Positions 1 through 5,861 of a DNA stretch of 7,224 nt are shown piece after piece. Every line of letters begins with the position of its first letter. Position 1 is the stretch's first letter. The notes under the pieces were generated by a model. The model was not told the DNA's origin and searched no databases. It saw only the letters and a list, made by a program, of their open reading frames with translations. A program made the position numbers and the translations under genes. Source of the DNA: M3007 sp046299435 (GTDB taxonomy: Bacteria; Bacteroidota; Bacteroidia; Chitinophagales; Saprospiraceae); the NCBI GenBank assembly GCA_046299435.1, contig JBKBIC010000242.1:1-7224 (forward strand), written 5' to 3'.

Positions 1-1
1 C

Positions 2-583
2 GAAGCTACCCTGACCGAGCCGCCCATGCTCACGCTCTCGCACAGCGTCGAGACGCTGGCGAACGGCAAATTCCGGGTCACGCTCACCGCTGCTGGCGGC
101 ACGCCGTACCCCACCGGAAGCCCGTACAAATATTGCCGCGTGGGCACGACCGGCAACTGCGGCTTCACCTCTACAAGCGTGTACACCATCGCCGCCGCCG
201 GGACGTACACTTTCCGCGCCCGCGACCGCAATGGCTGCGTGGCCTCCATCAATGTCATGCTACCGCCCGCCTTCGGGCCGGGCGGGACAGAGGGGCGCGG
301 TGGCGGTTTCGCATCGGATTTGTCGGAGATAAGCTTTGCCCTTTCGCCCAATCCTTTTGACAATCAATTGGTTGTGAACACCTCGGCACCGTTGGGCGGT
401 GAGTTGAAAGTGAAAATATTGGATGCCACCGGGCGGCTCGTCGTGGAAAAAACATGGCCTGTTGGCACGGACAGGCTGACAATCGAAGACACGGGTGATT
501 GGCCGTCGGGCTTGTTTTTCGTCCAAATCACAGACGCGGCGGGCAAAGCCCACACCAACCTCAAAGCCGTGAAAGCCAATTGA
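2..583 (+). CDS. T9SS-secreted SprB-repeat protein, C-terminal fragment
   Basis: This is the 3' end of a larger gene. The frame is open to the left edge, reading EATLTEPP before the first ATG at 26, so that ATG is internal and not a real start. The visible 193 residues begin at the junction of two SprB-like repeats (TLTEPP). They continue through one repeat ending AGTYTFRARDRNGC, which matches the usual aGtYt..v.D.nGC pattern of PF13573. A Gly-rich linker follows (about residues 95-105). The end is a type A T9SS sorting domain (Por_Secre_tail) with SPNPF, KILDATGRLV, SGLFFVQI and a final KAVKAN. Such domains direct the protein through the outer membrane by type IX secretion and are cleaved or anchored at the surface. 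SprB-type repeats are known from gliding adhesins, but the role of this protein cannot be told from its tail. Nothing downstream appears to be in its operon, because a strong hairpin follows its stop codon. Confidence 0.88.
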   Translation, partial: EATLTEPPMLTLSHSVETLANGKFRVTLTAAGGTPYPTGSPYKYCRVGTTGNCGFTSTSVYTIAAAGTYTFRARDRNGCVASINVMLPPAFGPGGTEGRGGGFASDLSEISFALSPNPFDNQLVVNTSAPLGGELKVKILDATGRLVVEKTWPVGTDRLTIEDTGDWPSGLFFVQITDAAGKAHTNLKAVKAN

Positions 584-603
584 ACAAAACGAAACCGACA
601 CAA

Positions 604-633
604 AACGGCGCACTCCGCGAGGGGTGCGCCGTT
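604..633 (+). terminator. GNRA-loop hairpin, probable terminator of the T9SS gene
   Basis: A 13-bp stem (604-616 with 621-633, one T-G wobble) closes a GCGA tetraloop 20 nt after the stop at 583. A short A-run precedes it and CGTCTTT follows, so the U-tract is weak. It lies just before the promoter of the next gene, which fits transcription termination between two independent units. Confidence 0.7.
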
Positions 634-649
634 CGTCTTTGGGGCGACA

Positions 650-679
650 TTGTTGGCACAAAACCTTGCCATACATTTG
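650..679 (+). promoter_or_regulatory. Bacteroidota-type promoter (TTG-N19-TAnnTTTG)
   Basis: TACATTTG at 672-679 is an exact match to the Bacteroidota -7 element TAnnTTTG. A TTG (650-652) lies exactly 19 nt upstream as the -33 element. Transcription would start near 684-687, giving a leader of about 60 nt before the ATG at 749. The site lies between the preceding hairpin and the lipoprotein signal sequence, and it argues against a coding start at 650. Confidence 0.62.
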
Positions 680-748
680 CAGCCGAATTTTTTCACCAAA
701 AGCGGCGCGCCCGCTTATCCCACAGTTGCACATCAACTACCGCATCCA

Positions 749-1861
749 ATGAAAAAGATACAAATCCTCGCACTCCTGCTTTTCCTGCCCGCCGCCGCGC
801 TCTTTTCCGGCTGTAAAAAAGAGGGCTACGCCGTGAAAGGCAGCATCCAGAACGCCGCCAACTTGCAGGTCGTCCTCGAACAAGCCTTTTTCCAAGGCCA
901 GCCAACGGCCATCGGTCGCGTGACCTGCGACGGCAGTGGCCAATTCAAAATTGAACAGGAAAAACCGCTCGAAGCCGGCGTTTACCGCCTCAGCATCGGC
1001 GCGAAACGGATGTTTATGGTGCTCGACGGCAAAGAATCCGGCCTCGACATCAAGGCCGACCTGAACACGATGGACAAGATGGAAGGCGTGCAAATCACAG
1101 GTTCCGAGACGGCCCAGTGCTTCGTCGAGCGCAACCAAGAACTGGCAGCCCTCGCCAAGGGCGGGCAAATGGGGCCGCAGGCGTACAAATCCGTTGCCGA
1201 CAAAGCCTGCAACCCGCTTATGAAAACAGTGATGATGGTGCAGCTGCTCAACGGCCCGAACGCCGCCGAATACCTGCCCGAAATGAAGCAGCTTTCGGAG
1301 ACCATCGCTGCCGAAATGCCCGGCTCGAAGTACGCCACCGACCTCGCGGCGGTCGTCGGGCAAGTGGAGAAATTCGCCCTCCGAGACCAAGCCGAAGGCT
1401 CCATCAAAGTCGGCCAAGAGGCCCCGGACATCAGCCTGCCCGACCCGTCAGGCAAGACCCGCAGCCTCAAATCGCTGCGCGGAAAAGTGGTGCTGCTCGA
1501 TTTTTGGGCTTCGTGGTGCGGCCCCTGCCGCCGCGAAAACCCCAACGTCGTGGCCGTTTACAACAAATACAAAGACAAAGGCTTCGACATTTTCAGCGTG
1601 TCGCTGGACGGCGTTGACCCGCGTCAGGGCAGTGTGCCCGGCGGCGAAGAGCGTGGCCGCGAAGCATGGAAACAAGCCATCACGGCCGACGGCCTCATTT
1701 GGGAAAACCACGTCAGCGACCTGAAAAAATGGGGCAGCGCGGCAGCGGCACTCTACGGCGTGCAGTCCATCCCGAAGACGTTTTTGATTGACAAAGAAGG
1801 CAAAATCGCCGTCATCGAAACGCGCGGCCGCCTCGAACAAGAGTTGCTCAAACTGCTCTGA
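749..1861 (+). CDS. TlpA/ResA-like thiol:disulfide oxidoreductase lipoprotein with DUF4369-like N-terminus
   Basis: A predicted envelope disulfide oxidoreductase of 370 aa. Residues 1-22 form a lipoprotein signal ending LFSGC, with the lipidated Cys at 22 followed by KKE. Residues about 25-115 resemble the DUF4369 beta-rich domain that often precedes thioredoxin folds in Bacteroidota (the segment with DGSGQFKIEQEKP and VYRLSIG). Residues 115-220 are probably helical. Residues about 221-370 are a redoxin/thioredoxin fold: VGQEAPDISLPD at the start, WASWCGPC with catalytic Cys257 and Cys260, and the cis-Pro loop SIPKTF with Pro342. Family members reduce or exchange disulfides in periplasmic or lipid-anchored partners; the substrate is unknown here. 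ATG 749 is chosen because it opens the signal peptide directly, whereas the frame upstream to 650 overlaps the promoter and looks non-coding. The gene appears monocistronic, with its own promoter and a terminator hairpin 36 nt past the stop. Confidence 0.9.
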   Translation: MKKIQILALLLFLPAAALFSGCKKEGYAVKGSIQNAANLQVVLEQAFFQGQPTAIGRVTCDGSGQFKIEQEKPLEAGVYRLSIGAKRMFMVLDGKESGLDIKADLNTMDKMEGVQITGSETAQCFVERNQELAALAKGGQMGPQAYKSVADKACNPLMKTVMMVQLLNGPNAAEYLPEMKQLSETIAAEMPGSKYATDLAAVVGQVEKFALRDQAEGSIKVGQEAPDISLPDPSGKTRSLKSLRGKVVLLDFWASWCGPCRRENPNVVAVYNKYKDKGFDIFSVSLDGVDPRQGSVPGGEERGREAWKQAITADGLIWENHVSDLKKWGSAAAALYGVQSIPKTFLIDKEGKIAVIETRGRLEQELLKLL

Positions 1862-1896
1862 TTCAACGAGTTGAAGAGAGGAAAAGTCAAAAAGGA

Positions 1897-1936
1897 GAAG
1901 GGTTGAAAAGTTGAAGATTCAACTTTTCAACCCTTC
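1897..1936. terminator. Bidirectional terminator, 19-bp perfect hairpin between convergent genes
   Basis: Arms 1897-1915 and 1918-1936 are perfectly complementary with a 2-nt centre, so the real loop is slightly larger. On the + strand the stem is followed by CTCTTTTT; on the - strand it is followed by TCCTTTTTG. It can therefore terminate both the TlpA-like gene and the BtuG-like gene. The arms are made of GGTTGAAAAGTTGAA, the same 15-mer found at 3404-3418. Confidence 0.8.
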
Positions 1937-1954
1937 CTCTTTTTAAACTCCCTT

Positions 1955-2989
1955 TCACCGCACCACCACGATTTCCGTCGGGGTCACGCCCGTCGTGAAC
2001 GCGCTGATTTTCGTGCCGCTGGCGTTGAAAATCGCCACCTCACCCGACGACGAAAAATCCTTCGCATCGCCCACAAGGATGTTGCCCGTTTTCGAGTCCA
2101 CGCCGACACTGTAAGCCGGGTAATCAAACAAAACGGACAAGCCATCGAGCCGTGCCGCCCGCACCTTGCCGCCTGCGCTGAAATACAGGCTTTGTCCGTC
2201 AGGGCTGACCACCAAATCGTCCGAAAAAGTGTTCGGGATTTGGCCGTTGGAATCGTCCGTGCTGTTCCAGCCCGCCACACAGCCAGTGCCGCCGAACTCG
2301 CCTTTGCAAAGCACATACGGCCTATCGCTCAGAAAACTGGGCGATGCAAAAGCCGTCGGGTTTTTGCGGAACAGGGTGCGCGTCTCTTTGACCTGCATGG
2401 TTTTCCAGTCGAGGATTTGCACCGTCGAATCCACGCCGTAGCCGCCGCCGTTCGGCACCAATACGTCCGTGTCGTTCAAGCGGAAAAGTTTTTCCGGGCC
2501 GTGCCCAACTTGCACAGAATCAACGATTTGTCGCGTCGTCAAGTCGAGTTTCAGCACCCGACCGCTCAGGCCGTCCGCGCCCCATTCGCTCACGAGCGCG
2601 AACTGGTCGTCCATCGGCAGCAGGTGTCGCGGCAGCGCGAAGCCCTTGATTTCGGCTTCTGCCTTGAACGTCCCGGCATCCACCACGACGATTTTGTTCG
2701 CGTTGTTCACCACGATGTAGCCCTTGCCCGCGTGGAAAGTCAGGCTCTGCGCGATGTTGCCCAGCGCGGCCCCGCCATTTTCGAGGCCGTAAATGTCCTG
2801 CACCGTTTCGCCGGATTCCGGGTCATGCCAAGTGACCGTGCCCGTGCCGCTGCCGAACGGCCCTTCGCACACCACGAAAACGCCCGTCGCGTACTTGCCC
2901 GAAGCCGCCGGGTCGTCGTCTTTTTTGCAGGAGAAAAACGCCAGCGCAGCCAGCGCGGAAAGGAGAAGGAGAGATAGTTTGACCTTCAT
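1955..2989 (-). CDS. btuG: BtuG-like surface lipoprotein, YncE/DUF5074 beta-propeller, cobalamin capture
   Basis: A lipoprotein of 344 aa. The signal peptide ends FFSC with lipidated Cys21, followed by KKDDD, the Lys-plus-acidic pattern of Bacteroidota lipoproteins exported to the cell surface. The rest reads as a beta-propeller of the YncE/DUF5074 type: GVFVVCEGPFG, GNIAQSL, KGYIVVNNANKIVVVDA, PRHLL, GRVLKLDL, VSPDGQSLYFS and GNILVGDA are blade-type strands. This family includes BtuG of Bacteroides, which binds vitamin B12 with very high affinity at the cell surface and passes it to the TonB-dependent receptor BtuB. The cobalamin riboswitch upstream on the same strand supports that role. The start at 2989 is chosen because it opens the signal peptide. 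The frame extends to 3088 only by translating the heptamer repeat (PSAVRRPP-like). No btuB lies beside it: downstream is a terminator and a convergent gene. The B12 ligand is inferred from family and riboswitch. Confidence 0.85.
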   Translation of the reverse strand: MKVKLSLLLLSALAALAFFSCKKDDDPAASGKYATGVFVVCEGPFGSGTGTVTWHDPESGETVQDIYGLENGGAALGNIAQSLTFHAGKGYIVVNNANKIVVVDAGTFKAEAEIKGFALPRHLLPMDDQFALVSEWGADGLSGRVLKLDLTTRQIVDSVQVGHGPEKLFRLNDTDVLVPNGGGYGVDSTVQILDWKTMQVKETRTLFRKNPTAFASPSFLSDRPYVLCKGEFGGTGCVAGWNSTDDSNGQIPNTFSDDLVVSPDGQSLYFSAGGKVRAARLDGLSVLFDYPAYSVGVDSKTGNILVGDAKDFSSSGEVAIFNASGTKISAFTTGVTPTEIVVVR

Positions 2990-3034
2990 TTTCAATGAGT
3001 TGTGAAAAGTGAAAAATGAAAGGCAAACGGATTG

Positions 3035-3075
3035 GGACGGCGGACGGCGGACGGCGGACGGCGGACGGCGGACGG
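3035..3075. repeat. Heptamer tandem repeat GGACGGC, about 5.9 copies
   Basis: Five exact GGACGGC units start at 3035, followed by six bases of a sixth. They lie in the transcribed leader of the BtuG-like gene, 46 nt upstream of its ATG and about 70 nt downstream of the aptamer. The last units (3063-3075) pair with 3081-3093 around an A5 loop (U5 in the RNA) to give a 13-position stem with two imperfect positions. Being a multiple of 7 and outside the coding sequence, slippage would change leader length and structure, not the reading frame. Confidence 0.9.
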
Positions 3076-3146
3076 AAAAACCGTCCATCGTCCACTGCCT
3101 ACCGTCTGCCGCAACGACCGGCTTTCACCCGAAGCCCGTGTGCTTG

Positions 3147-3361
3147 CGAACTTCGGGAGGTCTTCTGGCTCGTTTCCGCCCGGCGCGCCTTCCCGGTTTC
3201 CCAGTGGCATCGTGCGCGAGGCGTGTGCTTGGTTGAAGAGTTGAAAAGTTTAAAGGTTGAAAAAGAGGTGCTTCAACTTTTCAACTCTTCAACCAAGCAC
3301 AGAAACTTACAGCAGCGGGGACTGCCCCGGATTTGCACCGGGTTCCCTGTTCCGAAATTCG
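3147..3361 (-). ncRNA. Cobalamin (B12) riboswitch aptamer upstream of the BtuG-like gene
   Basis: Read on the - strand, the conserved blocks appear in the right order. The P1 5' arm is at 3352-3361. GGGAA is followed by the CCCGGTGCAAATCCGGG hairpin (3326-3342), then GCAGTCCCCGCTGCTGTAA to 3307. GCCACTG is at 3202-3208, GGGAAGGCG at 3186-3194 and the B12-box GAGCCAGAAGACCT within 3155-3171. The P1 3' arm (3147-3156) pairs with 3352-3361 over 10 positions with one G-U. The aptamer controls the BtuG-like gene, whose start codon is 157 nt downstream. No intrinsic terminator with a U-tract is visible in that stretch, so control by access to the start site seems more likely than termination. The variable region between the GCTGTAA and GCCACTG blocks carries a 27-bp hairpin. 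Confidence 0.93.
3224..3301. repeat. 27-bp perfect inverted repeat inside the riboswitch
   Basis: Arms 3224-3250 and 3275-3301 are perfectly complementary around a 24-nt loop. The arms combine TGTGCTTGG, which reads as aptamer-proximal stem, with GTTGAAGAGTTGAAAAGTT, the dispersed GTTGAAAA-type repeat also present at 1897-1936 and 3404-3418. The hairpin sits between two conserved aptamer blocks, where length variation is tolerated in this RNA class. Confidence 0.88.
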
Positions 3362-3365
3362 GCGG

Positions 3366-3373
3366 CGAAAGTA
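3366..3373 (-). promoter_or_regulatory. Candidate -7 element for the riboswitch transcript
   Basis: On the - strand, TACTTTCG differs from the Bacteroidota -7 element TAnnTTTG at one base and lies 5 nt before the aptamer. No TTG is seen 19 nt upstream. If real, transcription would begin at the first base of P1. Readthrough from the gene ending at 3421 is the alternative. Confidence 0.25.
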
Positions 3374-3403
3374 GTGGAGCGGGAGTGAAAGCGTTGAGGG
3401 TTG

Positions 3404-3418
3404 GGTTGAAAAGTTGAA
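3404..3418. repeat. Dispersed 15-mer GGTTGAAAAGTTGAA, single copy
   Basis: This 15-mer is identical to 1901-1915 and is present inverted at 1918-1932. Fourteen of its bases are complementary to 3272-3285 inside the riboswitch hairpin. It lies 2 nt past the stop of the LanB-like gene and, unlike the copies at 1897-1936, has no partner arm immediately beside it. Confidence 0.75.
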
Positions 3419-3420
3419 AT

Positions 3421-5778
3421 TCAGCCGCCCCAACTCATTTCTCCAACCCTTTCGAGGCAATAGCCAGTCAACAACTGCCCCGGAGCAGGCAACATTTCCA
3501 CGATTTCGAGCGTGGCTTCGCCCGCCGAGCGCAGCATTTTCTCAAACAAAAGCACGCTCACCGGGCTGCCAAAATCGAGGTATTGCGGCTTGCCGCCGCT
3601 GGCCGGGAACCGGTAAAAAACTTGGCGCGGCAGTTGCCATGCTTCGCGCAACGCATTGATTGTCAGGAAAAAAGAAAACTTTCCGGTGCCCAATTTGCCC
3701 AGCCAATTCTGCCAAACCATCGGTTCCATTTGCCAAGCAGCGCGGGCAAAAACCCAACTGCCGTGCTGGATGCGCGAGCGCGTTTTCAGCCCCGGCCCGG
3801 CGGTTTGCCAAGTGCTCATTTGCGCCAAAGTGCGGCGCAGCGAGACTTTCGGCACGCCCAAATTCAGCAGCATCCGGGCAGCCGCCGTGCGCGATTGCCA
3901 CGACTCCAAGCCGGGGTCAACGAGCTGCAGCGGTCGCCCAGTTTCGGGTTCGATGAGCCGAGCGCGACCGTTGATTTCCGCGACAGACAACGTGCCTGCC
4001 AGCAAATTTTGGGGCGATTTTCGGCTGCGGCCCCCCGGCCAATCGAGGCTTTTTTCGTGCAAAAGCGGGTGAAAATTGGCGTTGTGCCAGCCCAGCGCGG
4101 CAAAATGGGCAATGCCGTTTTCGCTCTTGGTCATCTCCGTGCACCAGTCGCGCAGTTCGCGCTCGGCGGTTTCCGAAAAAAGCGGCAGCCACCGCCCAAA
4201 CATCCTGCCACCGCCCGGAAACCATGCGTTCAGCACCGCACACAGCTGCCCGTCCGTGCCTCGAAACGGCTGGAAAAGCAGGCCCAAGTGCCGTGTTTCG
4301 TCGAATGGATTAGGTGAAAAATTCGTCTCAACCAATTGGTTCTCAATCTTTTGTGCCTGCCAATTTTTGAAAAACGTGGGCAGGTCGGTTGGTTGTTCGG
4401 TCAGCTGGTTGATTGGCGGGGCGGGGCGGGGCGGCAGCCAATCGGACACGGCTTTTGGGAAGGTTCGGAGCAGGTCAGGGAATTCAGTTTCGGTTCCGAA
4501 ATCCGATTTGGCGGGCGCGGCGACATCTGCGTAAAACACTTGTTCGGGCGACAAAGGCGGCATTTTTCCGCCAAATTCGGCGAAATGCGCCCGCAGTTTT
4601 TCGGTGGCCTCTGCCTGTGTTTGGCTCGCCGCAGGCACTTCTTGGAAAGCCAAAGCCCGCGCCGCGCCGCGCAGCCACTGCAACAACGCCGCCGTTTCGA
4701 CGACGACTGGCTCGGCGGGCAGGTGGCCGAGAAAGTTCATCAAGCCGCCCGGCCAGCCTGCCGACCAGCCTTTTTCGGGCCAATCCCAGTCCAAAAAACC
4801 GATGTCGGCGAGGTCGAGCAGAAAGCGTTCGAGGCGTTCGGGTGGGGCTTCGACGGTTTCGGCGAGGCGGTTTTGCAGCGCGGCGAAGGGCATCTGCCGC
4901 TCGTTTTCGAGCAAGGTTTCGACCACGAAATCCACCACCGCGTCGGCGGTCAGCTGCTGGAAACTTTCGTTTTCACCGTCGAAATACAGGAACTCATACA
5001 CGGGCAACTGCTTGACAATGAACGGGTTGAGCCGCACGGAGAGGCTCTGGTAAAAAACGGGGTAGGCGAGCAACATCTCGTAAAGTGCTTCCAAAACAGC
5101 CACGTTAGGCACGACGGCGACCTTCTCGAACGGTGGCGCGTCGTCCTCGTTCGCGTCGCCCAGCCGCGTCAGATGGACAGTGGAAAAATGGGCGAACGGC
5201 GAAGTTTTGGCCGCTGCGCGGGCGAGGTATTGATACACAGCCAACGCCGTGCCGCGTGTTTTTTTGTCAAAATTGCCCGGCTGCGCGGCCCGGAAATCGG
5301 GCAAACGCCGCAACAACTCGTGGCTGGCAAACAGCAATCCGCGCTGCAAAACCGGGTGCGCGGCGGCGTTTTGCAGATGAGCATAATTGTCCAGCAAGGT
5401 TTCATTCCATTGACTTTCAAAGGATTGCAGCGCGTCGGCGCGTGATTGTTCGGCCTCGGCCAAACCTCGCGCTGCCATTTGAACGTCTGCCCAGGCGGCA
5501 CTCCCGTCTTGGAAAGCGAGCAGCCGCGCCCAGTCCGCTTTTTTTTGCTGGAACAGGTTTTTGCGGGCGTTGTAAACGGCGGTGCGGGCGGCATTTTCGG
5601 GCAGGATTTCGAGCAGGTGGGAAAGTGTGCGATGGAGCACGTCGGTTTTATCGCGCAGGTTTTGCTGGGCATTTTGCCAGTTTTCGAGATTCGCCGACCA
5701 GTCGCGGCCCAGTGCGGCGAGCATCTCGAAGGGCAACCCGCCCGCCCGGATGAGCGTCAGAGGAAGCAGTTTTTCCAT
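3421..5778 (-). CDS. LanB-type lantibiotic dehydratase, glutamylation domain only (split LanB or PEARL-like)
   Basis: A 785-aa cytoplasmic enzyme of the Lant_dehydr_N family. In class I lanthipeptide synthesis this domain uses glutamyl-tRNA to glutamylate Ser/Thr of a precursor peptide. Visible family marks: LIRAGGLPF near the N-terminus (9-17); the basic, aromatic block VYQYLARAAAKTSPFAHFST (181-200), typical of the K-sPF-F motif; YADVA (416-420); GGGRMFGRW (522-530); GWHNANFHPLLHEK (563-576); the late block HGSWVFARAAW (672-682); LPRQVFYRF with PQYLDFGSP (716-739); and EMLPAP (761-766). The protein stops where the N-terminal domain normally ends. The C-terminal SpaB_C/elimination domain of about 1000-aa LanB proteins is absent. 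In Bacteroidota, pinensin-type clusters have such split dehydratases, and stand-alone LanB-N homologues (PEARLs) can add amino acids to peptide ends. No precursor, LanC, protease or transporter is in the window. The start at 5778 leaves an 83-nt divergent gap to the next gene. Confidence 0.85.
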   Translation of the reverse strand: MEKLLPLTLIRAGGLPFEMLAALGRDWSANLENWQNAQQNLRDKTDVLHRTLSHLLEILPENAARTAVYNARKNLFQQKKADWARLLAFQDGSAAWADVQMAARGLAEAEQSRADALQSFESQWNETLLDNYAHLQNAAAHPVLQRGLLFASHELLRRLPDFRAAQPGNFDKKTRGTALAVYQYLARAAAKTSPFAHFSTVHLTRLGDANEDDAPPFEKVAVVPNVAVLEALYEMLLAYPVFYQSLSVRLNPFIVKQLPVYEFLYFDGENESFQQLTADAVVDFVVETLLENERQMPFAALQNRLAETVEAPPERLERFLLDLADIGFLDWDWPEKGWSAGWPGGLMNFLGHLPAEPVVVETAALLQWLRGAARALAFQEVPAASQTQAEATEKLRAHFAEFGGKMPPLSPEQVFYADVAAPAKSDFGTETEFPDLLRTFPKAVSDWLPPRPAPPINQLTEQPTDLPTFFKNWQAQKIENQLVETNFSPNPFDETRHLGLLFQPFRGTDGQLCAVLNAWFPGGGRMFGRWLPLFSETAERELRDWCTEMTKSENGIAHFAALGWHNANFHPLLHEKSLDWPGGRSRKSPQNLLAGTLSVAEINGRARLIEPETGRPLQLVDPGLESWQSRTAAARMLLNLGVPKVSLRRTLAQMSTWQTAGPGLKTRSRIQHGSWVFARAAWQMEPMVWQNWLGKLGTGKFSFFLTINALREAWQLPRQVFYRFPASGGKPQYLDFGSPVSVLLFEKMLRSAGEATLEIVEMLPAPGQLLTGYCLERVGEMSWGG

Positions 5779-5811
5779 GTTTTTGCGGGAAATATTTTCA
5801 CCGCGAGAGGC

Positions 5812-5819
5812 GCAAGGTA
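5812..5819 (-). promoter_or_regulatory. Weak candidate -7 element for the LanB-like gene
   Basis: TACCTTGC on the - strand differs from TAnnTTTG at two of its six fixed positions and lies 33 nt before the ATG at 5778. It sits in the 83-nt divergent spacer, where a promoter is expected, but no TTG is found at the usual distance upstream. Confidence 0.2.
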
Positions 5820-5861
5820 CACGCGCACCGTGCTTCAGCCCGCCCGAACCAACGTTTCAAA

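Noticed and set aside
650..748. Upstream ATG start for the TlpA-like gene
   Set aside because: It would overlap a good promoter match and place 33 unrelated residues before a complete lipoprotein signal.
737..1417. 226-codon open frame on the - strand opposite the TlpA-like gene
   Set aside because: It is the antisense shadow of the oxidoreductase gene, with no recognisable domain and no signal or start context.
2192..2977. 261-codon open frame on the + strand opposite the BtuG-like gene
   Set aside because: It is the antisense shadow of a propeller gene; the product is His/Arg-rich and shows no family motif.
3035..3075. Heptamer array as a CRISPR or iteron origin
   Set aside because: Units are directly adjacent with no spacers, which excludes CRISPR. 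There is no replication initiator gene or AT-rich region nearby to support an origin.
2990..3088. N-terminal extension of the BtuG-like protein to an upstream ATG at 3088
   Set aside because: The extension translates the heptamer repeat into a VRRPPSA-type pattern and would bury the lipoprotein signal peptide inside the protein.
3009..3417. Short + strand open frames across the BtuG leader
   Set aside because: They translate the heptamer repeat and the antisense of a conserved RNA aptamer, so they are not genes.
4336..5445. 369-codon open frame on the + strand opposite the LanB-like gene
   Set aside because: It is antisense to a recognisable conserved protein. Its composition (Arg-, Gly- and His-rich, no domain) is what GC-rich antisense frames produce.
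5779..5861. Promoter for the PorT-like gene in the divergent spacer
   Set aside because: TATTTTCA at 5793-5800 keeps only the first half of the -7 consensus and has no TTG at the right distance, so it was not listed.
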